From the NCBI RefSeq assembly GCF_017921975.2, contig NZ_JAGEMO020000033.1, positions 1 to 64,000 on the forward strand: a DNA stretch of 64,000 nt. The letters are read 5' to 3'. The position numbers and the translations under genes were made by a program. This document shows positions 52,977-62,175 of the stretch, piece by piece. Numbering within the stretch: position 1 is the stretch's first letter; each line of letters starts with the position of its first letter. The notes beneath the pieces were generated by a model. The model searched no databases, had not been told where the DNA came from, and worked only from the letters and a program-made list of their open reading frames with translations. Source of the stretch: Hymenobacter terricola. Lineage in GTDB: Bacteria; Bacteroidota; Bacteroidia; Cytophagales; Hymenobacteraceae.

Positions 52977-54089
52977 ATGAAACGTGCGATTGTCACCGGG
53001 GTAACCGGTCAGGACGGGGCTTACCTGGTTGAGCTGCTGTTGAGTAAAGGCTACGAGGTGCACGGCATCAAGCGCCGCTCTTCACTCATCAACACCGACC
53101 GCATCGATGCCCTCTACCAGGACCCACACGAAGAGCACGTGCGCCTCACCCTGCACTACGGCGACCTGACGGACTCGACCAACCTCATCCGCATCGTGCA
53201 GCAAGTGCAGCCCGATGAGATTTACAACCTCGGGGCCATGTCGCACGTCAAGGTTTCGTTCGACACGCCCGAGTACACAGCCGATGTGGACGGTGTGGGC
53301 ACGCTGCGCCTACTCGAAGCCGTGCGCATTCTGGGCCTGGCCCACAAAACCCGGATTTACCAGGCCAGTACCTCCGAGCTCTACGGCCTGGTGCAGCAGG
53401 TGCCGCAGTCCGAAACCACGCCTTTTTACCCGCGCTCGCCCTACGCCGTGGCCAAGCTCTACGGCTATTGGATTACGGTGAACTACCGCGAAGCCTACGG
53501 CATGTATGCCTGTAACGGTATCCTCTTCAACCATGAAAGCCCCCTGCGCGGCGAAACTTTTGTCACGCGCAAAATCACCCGCGCGGCCTCGCGCATCGCG
53601 CTGGGTCTGCAACAAAAGCTGTACCTGGGCAACCTGGACGCCAAGCGCGACTGGGGCCACGCCAAAGACTACGTGAAGGCCATGTGGCTGATGTTGCAGC
53701 AGGAAACACCTGAAGACTACGTGATTGCCACCGGCGTGACCACCACCGTGCGCGAGTTCGTGCGTCTGGCTTTTGCTGAGTTGGGCATCGAAGTCGCGTT
53801 CAGCGGCGAGGGCATTGCCGAAACGGGGCAGGTAATGGCCTGCACCAATCCTGATTTCCAATTGGCCGTGGGCACCACCGTGGTGCAAATCGACGAGCGG
53901 TATTTCCGTCCCACTGAGGTGGAACTGCTCATCGGCGACCCGGCCAAGGCCAAACGCCAGCTCGGCTGGGAGCCCAGCTACGACCTCGCCGCCTTGGTAC
54001 GCGAAATGGTACAGGCCGACCTGGAGTTGTTCCGCCGTGATGCCTACCTGCAGGCCGGCGGCCACGTCATCACCAACGCTTACGAATAG
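52977..54089 (+). CDS. gmd: GDP-mannose 4,6-dehydratase
   Basis: Makes GDP-4-keto-6-deoxymannose, the branch point to GDP-fucose (via fcl, next gene) and to GDP-perosamine (via the aminotransferase at 58394). It has 370 residues. NADP-binding TGVTGQDGAYLVELLLSKGY, family mark IKRRSSLINTDRID, active-site ASTSELYGLVQQVPQ, Tyr-Lys in SPYAVAKLYGYW, and FNHESPLRGETFVTRK. Normal length. Confidence 0.96.
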   Translation: MKRAIVTGVTGQDGAYLVELLLSKGYEVHGIKRRSSLINTDRIDALYQDPHEEHVRLTLHYGDLTDSTNLIRIVQQVQPDEIYNLGAMSHVKVSFDTPEYTADVDGVGTLRLLEAVRILGLAHKTRIYQASTSELYGLVQQVPQSETTPFYPRSPYAVAKLYGYWITVNYREAYGMYACNGILFNHESPLRGETFVTRKITRAASRIALGLQQKLYLGNLDAKRDWGHAKDYVKAMWLMLQQETPEDYVIATGVTTTVREFVRLAFAELGIEVAFSGEGIAETGQVMACTNPDFQLAVGTTVVQIDERYFRPTEVELLIGDPAKAKRQLGWEPSYDLAALVREMVQADLELFRRDAYLQAGGHVITNAYE

Positions 54090-54126
54090 GCTGCTGGCCC
54101 TGTCGCACATTATCATTTCGTGACCA

Positions 54127-55053
54127 ATGCAGCCAGACGCTAAAATTTACGTGGCCGGACACCGGGGTATGGTGGGCGCGGCTCTGGTGCGCCGCCTCGA
54201 ACGAGCCGGCTACCACAACCTCATCGTGCGCACCTCGCAGGAACTGGACCTTCGCAACCAGGCGGCTGTGGCCACTTTCTTCGCCCGGGAGCGTCCCGAA
54301 TACGTGTTGCTGGCCGCCGCCAAAGTGGGCGGCATTGTAGCCAACAACACCTACCGGGCCGATTTCCTCTACGACAACCTGTTGATTCAGAACAACGTCA
54401 TCGGGCAAAGCCACCTGCACGATGTGCAGAAGCTGCTGTTTCTGGGCTCCTCGTGCATCTACCCCAAAATGGCCCCTCAGCCCATTAAGGAGGAATACCT
54501 GCTCACGGGCCCGCTCGAACCCACCAACGAGCCCTACGCCATCGCCAAAATCGCAGGCCTGAAGCTGTGCGAGGCTTTCCGGGACCAGCATGGCCGGCAC
54601 TACATTAGCGCCATGCCCACCAATCTCTACGGCCCCGGCGACAACTACGACCTGCAAACCTCACACGTACTGCCGGCCATGCTGCGCAAGTTCCACGAGG
54701 CGCGGGAGCAAGGGCATCCCGAAGTCGAAATTTGGGGTACAGGCACACCCTACCGCGAATTCCTGCACGTCGACGACCTCGCCGATGCCTGCCTGCACCT
54801 GCTGTTGCACTACGATGGCGCTGCCTCCGTCAACATTGGTACTGGTGAAGACCTGACTATCCGCGAGCTAGCCGAGTTGGTGCGCGACATCACCGGCTAT
54901 ACCGGCAACATTGTTTACAATACCGCCAAGCCCGATGGCACCCCCCGCAAACTACTTGACGTAAGCCGTATGCGGGCTCTGGGCTGGCAGGCTTCCATTG
55001 GCCTGCGCGAGGGTATTACGTCTGTGTATAATGACGTGTTTGTTGCGGTGTAG
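54127..55053 (+). CDS. fcl: GDP-L-fucose synthase
   Basis: Epimerises and reduces GDP-4-keto-6-deoxymannose to GDP-L-fucose. It has 308 residues. VAGHRGMVGAALVRRLE, the active-site GSSCIYPKMAPQPIKEEYLL, and Tyr-Lys in NEPYAIAKIAGLK. It is 37 bases after gmd. The fucosyltransferase at 62175 is a likely user of its product. Also named wcaG. Confidence 0.95.
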   Translation: MQPDAKIYVAGHRGMVGAALVRRLERAGYHNLIVRTSQELDLRNQAAVATFFARERPEYVLLAAAKVGGIVANNTYRADFLYDNLLIQNNVIGQSHLHDVQKLLFLGSSCIYPKMAPQPIKEEYLLTGPLEPTNEPYAIAKIAGLKLCEAFRDQHGRHYISAMPTNLYGPGDNYDLQTSHVLPAMLRKFHEAREQGHPEVEIWGTGTPYREFLHVDDLADACLHLLLHYDGAASVNIGTGEDLTIRELAELVRDITGYTGNIVYNTAKPDGTPRKLLDVSRMRALGWQASIGLREGITSVYNDVFVAV

Positions 55054-55233
55054 CACGTAAAGGCTGCAGTTCCATTCCGACGGGACTAGTTTATGCGCTT
55101 CTGCGATTTGCAAGGAGGTAGGGTATTGACTGCTTTATATAAACGGCAATAAACCAAGTGCTAAGGCTTCTGAGTACGAGCCTGATTATGTTGCTTATCC
55201 CTAGCTGCGTCTGTATCATCGTCGCCTTGTCAC

Positions 55234-55241
55234 TATCTTTG
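55234..55241 (+). promoter_or_regulatory. Possible -7 promoter element before the ABC exporter genes
   Basis: TATCTTTG 55 bases before the wzm ATG, in a 243-base gap after fcl. No good -33 partner. Confidence 0.35.
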
Positions 55242-55296
55242 CAGCATCCGGCGTCTTGTTCGACAGCCATGCTTTGAAAGTGTCCAGCTTTTTCGG

Positions 55297-56226
55297 ATGC
55301 TTTCCGTTGTACCTCCTAATCCGCTATCTGTGCAATCTGTCGAAGTCTTAAACGAGGTTCCTCGCATTTCACCTAGCACCCCGCCCGAGGCGGACTGGTC
55401 GGAGGTTATCCAACCACACACCCGCTTATTCGACCTGGGCCTGCGCGACGTATGGCGCTATCGTGACCTTGTGCTGCTGTTCGTCCGGCGCGATTTTGTA
55501 TCGAGTTACAAGCAGACCATATTAGGTCCTATCTGGTTCTTCATCCAGCCATTACTCACCACAATTACCTACATGGTGGTGTTTGGGGGCATTGCCAATC
55601 TCTCCACCGATGGGCTGCCTCAGCTGCCATTCTACTTAGCGGGCGTTACCATCTGGAACTACTTCGCCCAAACGCTGACGACCGTTTCCACGGTATTCAC
55701 AACCAATGCGGCCATCTTTGGCAAGGTATATTTCCCGCGCCTTACCATGCCACTATCCATTGTGGTGTCCAATTTGGTGCGCTTTGGAATTCAGTTCGCG
55801 CTGTTTCTGGCTGTGTGGGGGTACTACTTGGTCCTGGGGAATAGTCTGCATCCCAACCTTTATATCCTGCTCACGCCACTTCTTCTCGTATTGATGGGAC
55901 TTCTGGGCTTGGGATTGGGCATGATTTTCAGTGCCCTCACCACCAAATACCGAGACCTGGCTATGCTACTTACCTTTGGGGTGCAACTCCTCATGTACGC
56001 CACGCCCGTCATTTATCCCTTATCAAAGCTACCCCTAAAATACAAGCCGTTTATTCTGGCCAACCCTCTAAGCGCCATTGTCGAAACCTTTAGGTTTGCC
56101 TTCCTGGGTTCCGGCTCGTTTAGTTGGCTCGCGTTAGGCTACAGCGCGGTTGTTACACTGGTCGTATTGGTAATCGGTACAGTGGTGTTCAATAAAGTAG
56201 AAAAAAGTTTTACCGATACCGTATAG
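55297..56226 (+). CDS. wzm: ABC-2 type polysaccharide exporter, membrane subunit
   Basis: A 309-residue permease that moves the completed polysaccharide across the inner membrane. A long soluble N-terminus (about 55 residues) precedes the family segment LVLLFVRRDFVSSYKQTILGP. About six membrane helices follow (WFFIQPLLTTITYMVVFGGI, VVSNLVRFGIQFALFLAVWG, LLLVLMGLLGLGLGMIFSAL, and others). Paired with the Wzt-like ATPase next to it. GC is moderately below the upstream genes. Confidence 0.92.
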   Translation: MLSVVPPNPLSVQSVEVLNEVPRISPSTPPEADWSEVIQPHTRLFDLGLRDVWRYRDLVLLFVRRDFVSSYKQTILGPIWFFIQPLLTTITYMVVFGGIANLSTDGLPQLPFYLAGVTIWNYFAQTLTTVSTVFTTNAAIFGKVYFPRLTMPLSIVVSNLVRFGIQFALFLAVWGYYLVLGNSLHPNLYILLTPLLLVLMGLLGLGLGMIFSALTTKYRDLAMLLTFGVQLLMYATPVIYPLSKLPLKYKPFILANPLSAIVETFRFAFLGSGSFSWLALGYSAVVTLVVLVIGTVVFNKVEKSFTDTV

Positions 56227-56286
56227 CCCTGGAGCAGCCCGTTAGTCGGAAAGGAACCAAGAGTAGTACCATCTGGGAGAGTGAGT

Positions 56287-57543
56287 ATGAGCAATGTCGC
56301 AATTAAAGTTGAAGACCTGAGTAAGCTATATCGCTTGGGTGAAATCGGTACCGGTACCCTCAGCCACGACTTGAACAGGGCCTGGGCCCGGTTACGTGGC
56401 AAGGAAGACCCGTCTGCTATCATTGGCGAAGCCAATGACCGTACCGCTAAAGGTAGCAGCGATTTTGTCTGGTCGCTAAAAGATATCAACTTTGAAGTAA
56501 AACAAGGTGAAGTACTGGGCATTATCGGCCGCAACGGTGCCGGCAAATCCACACTGCTCAAAATTCTATCGAAAGTAACCGCGCCTACTACCGGTCGCGT
56601 TAAGGTGCGGGGCCGCATTGCTTCCTTGCTCGAGGTGGGCACCGGCTTCCACCCGGAGTTGACCGGCCGCGAAAATATCTTCCTCAACGGTGCCATTCTG
56701 GGCATGACGAAGGACGAAATTCGTAGCAAATTCGATGAGATTGTCGATTTTTCGGGCGTTGAACGATATATCGATACGCCTGTAAAGCGGTATAGCAGCG
56801 GCATGTATGTACGCCTCGCCTTCGCCGTAGCGGCTTTTTTGGAACCTGAAATCCTGATTGTGGACGAAGTTCTGGCCGTGGGTGACGCGGAGTTTCAAAA
56901 AAAATGCCTGGGCCGGATGAAGGATGTGAGCGTGAATGATGGGCGCACTGTTCTATTTGTTAGTCATAATATGGGAGCTGTTACCGCATTATGTGATAAG
57001 GCGCTGGTAATGAGCAACGGGCTAGTAGCTTTCGATGGGGCAGTTAACAAAGGAATGGACTACTATTTGAAGCTAGGTAATAATGCGGCGTCGAGTAAAT
57101 ACATAAATGAAAATCCGAAGGAGAATGATTTACTAAGCGTAGACCTGTTGAATACAGTAGGTGAATCGTCAACAAGTTTTTACTTCTCAGAGGAAGTAGT
57201 CTTGAAATTCAAAATAGTGATTCGGGATACCGAGAAAAATTTCACGTTAGGATTTCACATCAAGGACCAGACAGAACGAAAAGTATTCACTAGTGAAATT
57301 AATATAAAATCAATTGTTTCAGAGCCTGGTGTTTATGCTTTTCAGTCTATAATTCCTGCGAATGTTCTAACCCCTAACAGCTATGCGCCTACTGTAGCAT
57401 TACATATTCCAAACGTTGAGATTATCACTATTATTGAGGATAAGCTGATGTTCGAGATTGAAGAAACTGGAACAGAATTGTTTCAATATGCAGGTACTGA
57501 CTATGGCTGTGTATTTATCAATTGTGAGTGGAGTAAAGTATAA
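56287..57543 (+). CDS. wzt: ABC polysaccharide exporter ATPase with C-terminal glycan-recognition domain
   Basis: A 418-residue ATPase driving export through Wzm. Walker A GRNGAGKSTLLK, signature YSSGMYVRLAFAVA, Walker B EILIVDEVLAVGD. Residues about 265-418 are a beta-rich C-terminal domain of the Wzt type that recognises the cap of its own polysaccharide. Base composition changes inside the gene: by hand count 40 of 60 bases are G/C at 56581-56640 but only 22 of 60 at 57121-57180. So the recognition domain looks newly acquired or exchanged. The ATG at 56287 is preferred over the GTG two codons earlier. Confidence 0.92.
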   Translation: MSNVAIKVEDLSKLYRLGEIGTGTLSHDLNRAWARLRGKEDPSAIIGEANDRTAKGSSDFVWSLKDINFEVKQGEVLGIIGRNGAGKSTLLKILSKVTAPTTGRVKVRGRIASLLEVGTGFHPELTGRENIFLNGAILGMTKDEIRSKFDEIVDFSGVERYIDTPVKRYSSGMYVRLAFAVAAFLEPEILIVDEVLAVGDAEFQKKCLGRMKDVSVNDGRTVLFVSHNMGAVTALCDKALVMSNGLVAFDGAVNKGMDYYLKLGNNAASSKYINENPKENDLLSVDLLNTVGESSTSFYFSEEVVLKFKIVIRDTEKNFTLGFHIKDQTERKVFTSEINIKSIVSEPGVYAFQSIIPANVLTPNSYAPTVALHIPNVEIITIIEDKLMFEIEETGTELFQYAGTDYGCVFINCEWSKV

Positions 57544-57557
57544 TAAATATTTTTAAT

Positions 57558-58382
57558 ATGAAAACCTGCAAAATTTGTCTGAAAAATTCTCATTTTTTAT
57601 TTGAAAGTAAGGTGCTTTACAAGCACCAAGTATCTTATTTTCAATGTGAATCATGCAAATTTATTCAAACTGAAACGCCATTTTGGCTGGATGAAGCATA
57701 CTCATCTGCCATAGCGGGTCTTGATATTGGCCTTTTGTACAGAAATAATGTTTTCTCTAACACAATTCCGGGTATTCTTGAGCAATTCACATTAACTGAC
57801 GATTGTTATATTGACTATGGCGGAGGGTATGGAGTATTTGTTAGAATGATGCGCGATAAAGGGTACAACTTTTATTTATACGATAAATATTGTGAAAACT
57901 TATTCGCACAGTTTTTCGAGCTTGACAATTGCAGCGTGAAACGTTTTGCAGCACTGACTGCCTTTGAAGTGTTCGAGCATCTTGTTGACCCGATTAGCGA
58001 AATTGCAAAAATGTTTGAATTTTCTGACTCAATAATATTTTCAACAGAAATTCAGCCTGATATTTCATTTAATTCTGACCAGGACTGGTGGTATTTTGTT
58101 CCGGAGGGAGGCCAGCATGTTGCATTGTATAGTTTAGAAAGCTTAAATTATCTTGCCGATTTATTTGAATGTACGCTATTTACAAATAATAGTAATTTGC
58201 ATATTTTGTCAAAGAGGCAAATGCCTAACCCTTTTGAAGTAAGGACGAAGCAAGATTCTTTACTTCTCAGAACTATGCGATTTATAAACAGGAAAATTTT
58301 ATTCCCACCAGTTGCTGCAAGTCACCGAGAAAGTCTGCTTTCGAGAGATTTTGAAATGGTTAAGAGTAAATTAATAATTTAA
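57558..58382 (+). CDS. SAM-dependent methyltransferase with N-terminal zinc motif
   Basis: A 274-residue, AT-rich gene product. The N-terminus has two Cys pairs (CKICLKN and CESCKF) likely to bind zinc. The methyltransferase core follows, with the SAM loop IDYGGGYGVFVRMMRDKG, an acidic strand FYLYDKYC, and the FEVFEHLVDP motif. Similar proteins methylate sugar nucleotides or glycan ends. Its position right after wzt fits a chain-capping or sugar-modifying role, which is inference. Hand count of 57601-57660 gives 19 G/C of 60. Confidence 0.75.
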   Translation: MKTCKICLKNSHFLFESKVLYKHQVSYFQCESCKFIQTETPFWLDEAYSSAIAGLDIGLLYRNNVFSNTIPGILEQFTLTDDCYIDYGGGYGVFVRMMRDKGYNFYLYDKYCENLFAQFFELDNCSVKRFAALTAFEVFEHLVDPISEIAKMFEFSDSIIFSTEIQPDISFNSDQDWWYFVPEGGQHVALYSLESLNYLADLFECTLFTNNSNLHILSKRQMPNPFEVRTKQDSLLLRTMRFINRKILFPPVAASHRESLLSRDFEMVKSKLII

Positions 58383-58393
58383 ATACACAATGT

Positions 58394-59497
58394 ATGCAAG
58401 GTTCTGTTATCAGAATTCCTGTCTATCAGCCTTCGCTGAACGGAAACGAAAAGAAATACGTAAATGAATGCCTTGATTCCACTTGGATTTCTTCTAAGGG
58501 GAAATTTATTCCACAGTTTGAAGAGGCATTTGCGGACTATATAGGCTGTGAGCACGCCACTGCCGTCAGTAATGGAACCGTCGCCATTCACTTGGCATTA
58601 ATAGCTTTAGGTATTGGTCCTGATGATGAAGTCATCGTTCCAACGTTAACTTACATAGCATCAGTAAATGCAATTGCATATACGGGCGCTACGCCAGTAT
58701 TTGTCGATTCGCTATTCGATACTTGGCAAATGGACCCTGAAGACGTTAGGAAGAAAATCTCGCCTCGTACCAAAGCGGTAATGGCAGTGCATTTGTATGG
58801 ACATCCATGTGATATGGATGCACTTAAGCGAATATGCGATGAGAATGACTTATTCCTCATCGAAGATTGTGCGGAAGCAATTGGCTCGCTTTACAAGAAT
58901 CAGCACGTAGGCAGCTTTGGCGATATCGCCACGTTTAGTTTTTTTGGCAATAAAACTATTACCACGGGTGAAGGCGGAATGGTTGTTACCAACGACCATA
59001 CATTGCATGAACGCGCCGTTCATTTCAAAGGTCAAGGGCTGGCCAAGCACCGGCAGTATTGGCATGATGTAATTGGATACAATTACCGTATGACTAATAT
59101 TTGCGCTGCAATAGGATTAGCGCAGTTTGAACAAATGGATTTTTTATTGAATCGTAAGTTGGAGATAGCTGCTCTTTATCGTAATGCTTTCCAAGGTTCA
59201 CCAGTACTCTTTCACGGGGAACATGCTGATGTACGAAACAGCTACTGGATGTGCTCCATTTTGGTGCCAGAAGCAGGCCAAAGAGAGGGACTGCGGGAGC
59301 ACCTGGCGGCCCACGGAATCGAAACTCGTCCTTTGTTTTATCCCGTCCATACAATGCCTATGTATTCAGGTCGGTTCCAAAAGCATACTGTAGCCGAGGC
59401 ACTGGGCTGGCGCGGAATTAATCTTCCTAGCTTTCCGGGTCTGTCGGATAGCCAAGTTCACGAAATCGCAACTGTTGTAAAGTCATTTTGGAAATGA
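58394..59497 (+). CDS. per: GDP-perosamine synthase-like aminotransferase
   Basis: A 367-residue DegT-type PLP aminotransferase most like perosamine synthases, which aminate GDP-4-keto-6-deoxymannose at C4. Seen: RIPVYQPSLNGNEKKYVNEC, LDSTWISSKGKFIPQFEEAF, the Asp loop LIEDCAEAIGSLY, and the PLP lysine in SFFGNKTITTGEGGM. The needed substrate comes from Gmd in the same locus. The overlapping formyltransferase gene downstream supports a 4-amino sugar product. Other 4-aminotransferases of this family remain possible. Confidence 0.82.
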   Translation: MQGSVIRIPVYQPSLNGNEKKYVNECLDSTWISSKGKFIPQFEEAFADYIGCEHATAVSNGTVAIHLALIALGIGPDDEVIVPTLTYIASVNAIAYTGATPVFVDSLFDTWQMDPEDVRKKISPRTKAVMAVHLYGHPCDMDALKRICDENDLFLIEDCAEAIGSLYKNQHVGSFGDIATFSFFGNKTITTGEGGMVVTNDHTLHERAVHFKGQGLAKHRQYWHDVIGYNYRMTNICAAIGLAQFEQMDFLLNRKLEIAALYRNAFQGSPVLFHGEHADVRNSYWMCSILVPEAGQREGLREHLAAHGIETRPLFYPVHTMPMYSGRFQKHTVAEALGWRGINLPSFPGLSDSQVHEIATVVKSFWK

Positions 59498-60210
59498 AAA
59501 TTATTCTGTGCGGTTATAATTGGGTAGGATGTAAGGCTTTGGACTTACTAATAAGTAGCGGGCATGAAGTTTTTGTTTACACTCATTCCTCGCAGTATTA
59601 TACAAACGACTTGGAAAGCTTCTGCAAGAAAAAGGGTGTTGCATATACATTAGAGAAGATTGATGAAGCAAATTTGCCTTTCCTACCGGAAGTTATCGCG
59701 AGTATATATTACCGATATATAATTAGTAAAAGCGTAATTGATGCATGTAATGGGAAAATATTTAACCTTCACCCATCACTTTTGCCTGAATATAAAGGGT
59801 GCAGCAGTCTCACGTGGGCAATGATTGATGGACTGAATACTTCTGGTTATACATATCACTACTTAACTACTGAAGTAGATAAGGGAAAGATTATCATCCA
59901 GAAAGAGGTGGCTATAGAGGATTTTGACACACAAGTAAGCCTTTACTATCGCGTAATGTTCGACGCTGTAAAGGACTTTCTGAACGTTGTTGACTTGGTT
60001 AATCGTGGTTTTGAAGGATTAGAACAAGATAAAGACCAAGGGAAATATTTTAAACGAGGAGCGCCTTACCAAGGTGCAATAGACCCAGGTTGGGAGTTGG
60101 AAAAGAAGGAAAGATTTATAAGAGCAATGATTTTTCCACCTTTACCATTGGCCACATTTAATGGTAAACCTGTGGCCAATCTCTCCGATATACAAGGCGC
60201 TGACAAGTAG
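59494..60210 (+). CDS. Sugar N-formyltransferase (formyl-tetrahydrofolate dependent)
   Basis: A 238-residue protein of the methionyl-tRNA formyltransferase fold. The catalytic set is present: Asn and His in FNLHPSLLPEYKG, and Asp in TEVDKGKIIIQ. It is much shorter than Fmt and lies in a sugar locus, overlapping per by four bases (ATGA). So it probably formylates the 4-amino group of GDP-perosamine, as WbkC does in Brucella-type O-antigen synthesis. An alternative acceptor is the 3-amino sugar of the fdt set. The start at 59494 is fixed by the overlap; an earlier in-frame TTG is unlikely. Confidence 0.8.
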   Translation: MKIILCGYNWVGCKALDLLISSGHEVFVYTHSSQYYTNDLESFCKKKGVAYTLEKIDEANLPFLPEVIASIYYRYIISKSVIDACNGKIFNLHPSLLPEYKGCSSLTWAMIDGLNTSGYTYHYLTTEVDKGKIIIQKEVAIEDFDTQVSLYYRVMFDAVKDFLNVVDLVNRGFEGLEQDKDQGKYFKRGAPYQGAIDPGWELEKKERFIRAMIFPPLPLATFNGKPVANLSDIQGADK

Positions 60211-60217
60211 ACTGATA

Positions 60218-61402
60218 ATGAATATCTTACTTTACATTCCTAAGCTAGACCAGTCACACGGCGGCGTAAGGCAGTATTCAATTGCATTAATGAGAATTCT
60301 TGCTCAAGATAAGCATAATACTTATTTTGTGTATCATAACGGCTCAGACCAAGAAGTACTGAGTTCTCTTGCTGTTGCACCTCATTTGCACCGGGTCATG
60401 GACTCTGATGTGGCCAAGACAACGGTTCAGGCTAAAATAATTAGAGGGAAACAAATTATAAATTTTCTATCACGCCGCTTCAGCACCGGATGGCAGTTTA
60501 AAATTGATAGTCTCATTGACAGGCTCATTCATAAATATAAAATCGATATAATTCATTGCCCCTACCAGTTTATACCTCTTACTAATAACGCTAAATTAAT
60601 TGTTACTCTGCATGATGTGCAGGAGATTCATTTTCCGGATTTTTTCACTGCTGAAGACCGCGCTTATCGGGCAGTCAATTTTCTTGATTTCCTGCGACGG
60701 GCTGATGAAGTAGTTGTGAGTTACAGGCACATTAAAAATGACCTTGTGAAATACTTTGCCATACCCCCTGATAAAATCCAGGTTGTTTTGCTTGATATGG
60801 GAAAGTTATGGTTTGAAAGGTTTACTGAAGCCGATGTTCTTTCACTTAGCGAATTAAACTTACCAAGCCCTTTTATTTTTTACCCTGCAAATACATGGAA
60901 GCATAAAAACCATAGCCGGTTATTACGTGCATTAGCCTTATTGAGAGATGAATACGGCTGTAGGGTGAATCTAATCTGTTCCGGGCACTTAAACGAACAT
61001 TACGAGGAATCTTTGAGCATGGAAATGGATGAGTTGAATCTACATGACCAAGTTCGATTCTTAGGAATAGTGGACGAGCAGTCTTTGTTCAGCCTTTACC
61101 GGCATTGCTTAGGCGTAGTGGTGCCTACAGTTTATGAGGCAGGGAGTTTTCCTTTGATGGAAAGTATACTCTTGAAGGTTCCGGTTATATGTTCCAGTGT
61201 GACATCATTACCAGAAACGGTAGATAACCCGGATTTTTTATTTGACCCCTTCGATGCTGAAAGCATGGCTGCTAAAATAAAGCTGCTTTGGACCTCAGAG
61301 GAATTCAGACAGCTTTCAGTGGCTAATTCGAATACTGTTGGATGGAAATTGAAGCATACGCGAGCGCTGGAAAAACTACTGAGTTTATACTCGGGCCTTT
61401 AG
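60218..61402 (+). CDS. Family 4 glycosyltransferase
   Basis: A 394-residue GT-B enzyme. N-terminal KLDQSHGGVRQYSIALMR, the mid-domain LIVTLHDVQEIHFPDFF, the donor-domain start FIFYPANTWKHKNHSRLL, and the retaining GT4 glutamate region VVPTVYEAGSFPLMES. Donor unknown; with GDP-perosamine made next door a perosaminyl-type transfer is one option. Starts seven bases after the formyltransferase stop. AT-rich like its neighbours. Confidence 0.88.
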   Translation: MNILLYIPKLDQSHGGVRQYSIALMRILAQDKHNTYFVYHNGSDQEVLSSLAVAPHLHRVMDSDVAKTTVQAKIIRGKQIINFLSRRFSTGWQFKIDSLIDRLIHKYKIDIIHCPYQFIPLTNNAKLIVTLHDVQEIHFPDFFTAEDRAYRAVNFLDFLRRADEVVVSYRHIKNDLVKYFAIPPDKIQVVLLDMGKLWFERFTEADVLSLSELNLPSPFIFYPANTWKHKNHSRLLRALALLRDEYGCRVNLICSGHLNEHYEESLSMEMDELNLHDQVRFLGIVDEQSLFSLYRHCLGVVVPTVYEAGSFPLMESILLKVPVICSSVTSLPETVDNPDFLFDPFDAESMAAKIKLLWTSEEFRQLSVANSNTVGWKLKHTRALEKLLSLYSGL

Positions 61403-61473
61403 TCATAAACATAACTATTGCCTAAAGCAACAGGATTACTTTTTTGACACTAGATTTGAAGCAAAAATAAACT

Positions 61474-62175
61474 ATGAGAAAACTTGTAATTCGAGTTTGT
61501 AACAAAGTCGCTCATCTACTATCAGTTGATAGTAAGGTGACTGCAGAAGCTATATTAAGTCCACAATATATTCAGTCAAAACGGGTTGAGCAATGGTTTA
61601 AAGATGATGGTGATAATACTCATCGATTAAACTATAGGCTTAATTCAGACTCATTGGTTTGGGATTTAGGCGGTTACGAAGGCCAATGGGCAAGTGATAT
61701 TTACGCAAAATATAACTGCTCAATGATGATTTTTGAGCCTTTTATCCCGTATGCTAAAAATATCCAGCTGAGATTCGAAAATAATAATCGAATCAATGTA
61801 TTTATGTTTGGCCTAGGTGCTCGAACAGAAACTCTTGCGTTTTCTGTGCTTGCTAATTCATCTTCAGTTTTCGCTGATGGGCCTAAAGATGAGAAAATCG
61901 ATATCTTTTCTGTAGAGCAGTTTATAGCCGATAAAGCAATCAAACAGGTTGATTTAGTTAAAATCAATATTGAGGGGGGGGAATTTGAACTTCTCGAGTC
62001 GTTGCTAGATACTGGCTTAATCTCGCTGTTCAAGAACGTGCAGGTGCAGTTTCATGATTTCATTGTTGATAATGCAAAGGGAAGGATGGTTGACATCCAA
62101 AAGAGACTTGCTCTTACCCATAAGCTGACTTATCAGTACGAATTTGTTTGGGAGAACTGGGAGATACTAAGCTAA
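61474..62175 (+). CDS. FkbM-family methyltransferase
   Basis: A 233-residue O-methyltransferase-like protein. SAM-binding SLVWDLGGYEGQWASDIYAK, the acidic strand MMIFEPFIPYAKN, and the FkbM hallmark VDLVKINIEGGEFELLESLL. Such genes in polysaccharide loci methylate sugar hydroxyls. Its stop TAA shares its last base with the next gene's ATG, so the two are coupled. Confidence 0.85.
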   Translation: MRKLVIRVCNKVAHLLSVDSKVTAEAILSPQYIQSKRVEQWFKDDGDNTHRLNYRLNSDSLVWDLGGYEGQWASDIYAKYNCSMMIFEPFIPYAKNIQLRFENNNRINVFMFGLGARTETLAFSVLANSSSVFADGPKDEKIDIFSVEQFIADKAIKQVDLVKINIEGGEFELLESLLDTGLISLFKNVQVQFHDFIVDNAKGRMVDIQKRLALTHKLTYQYEFVWENWEILS

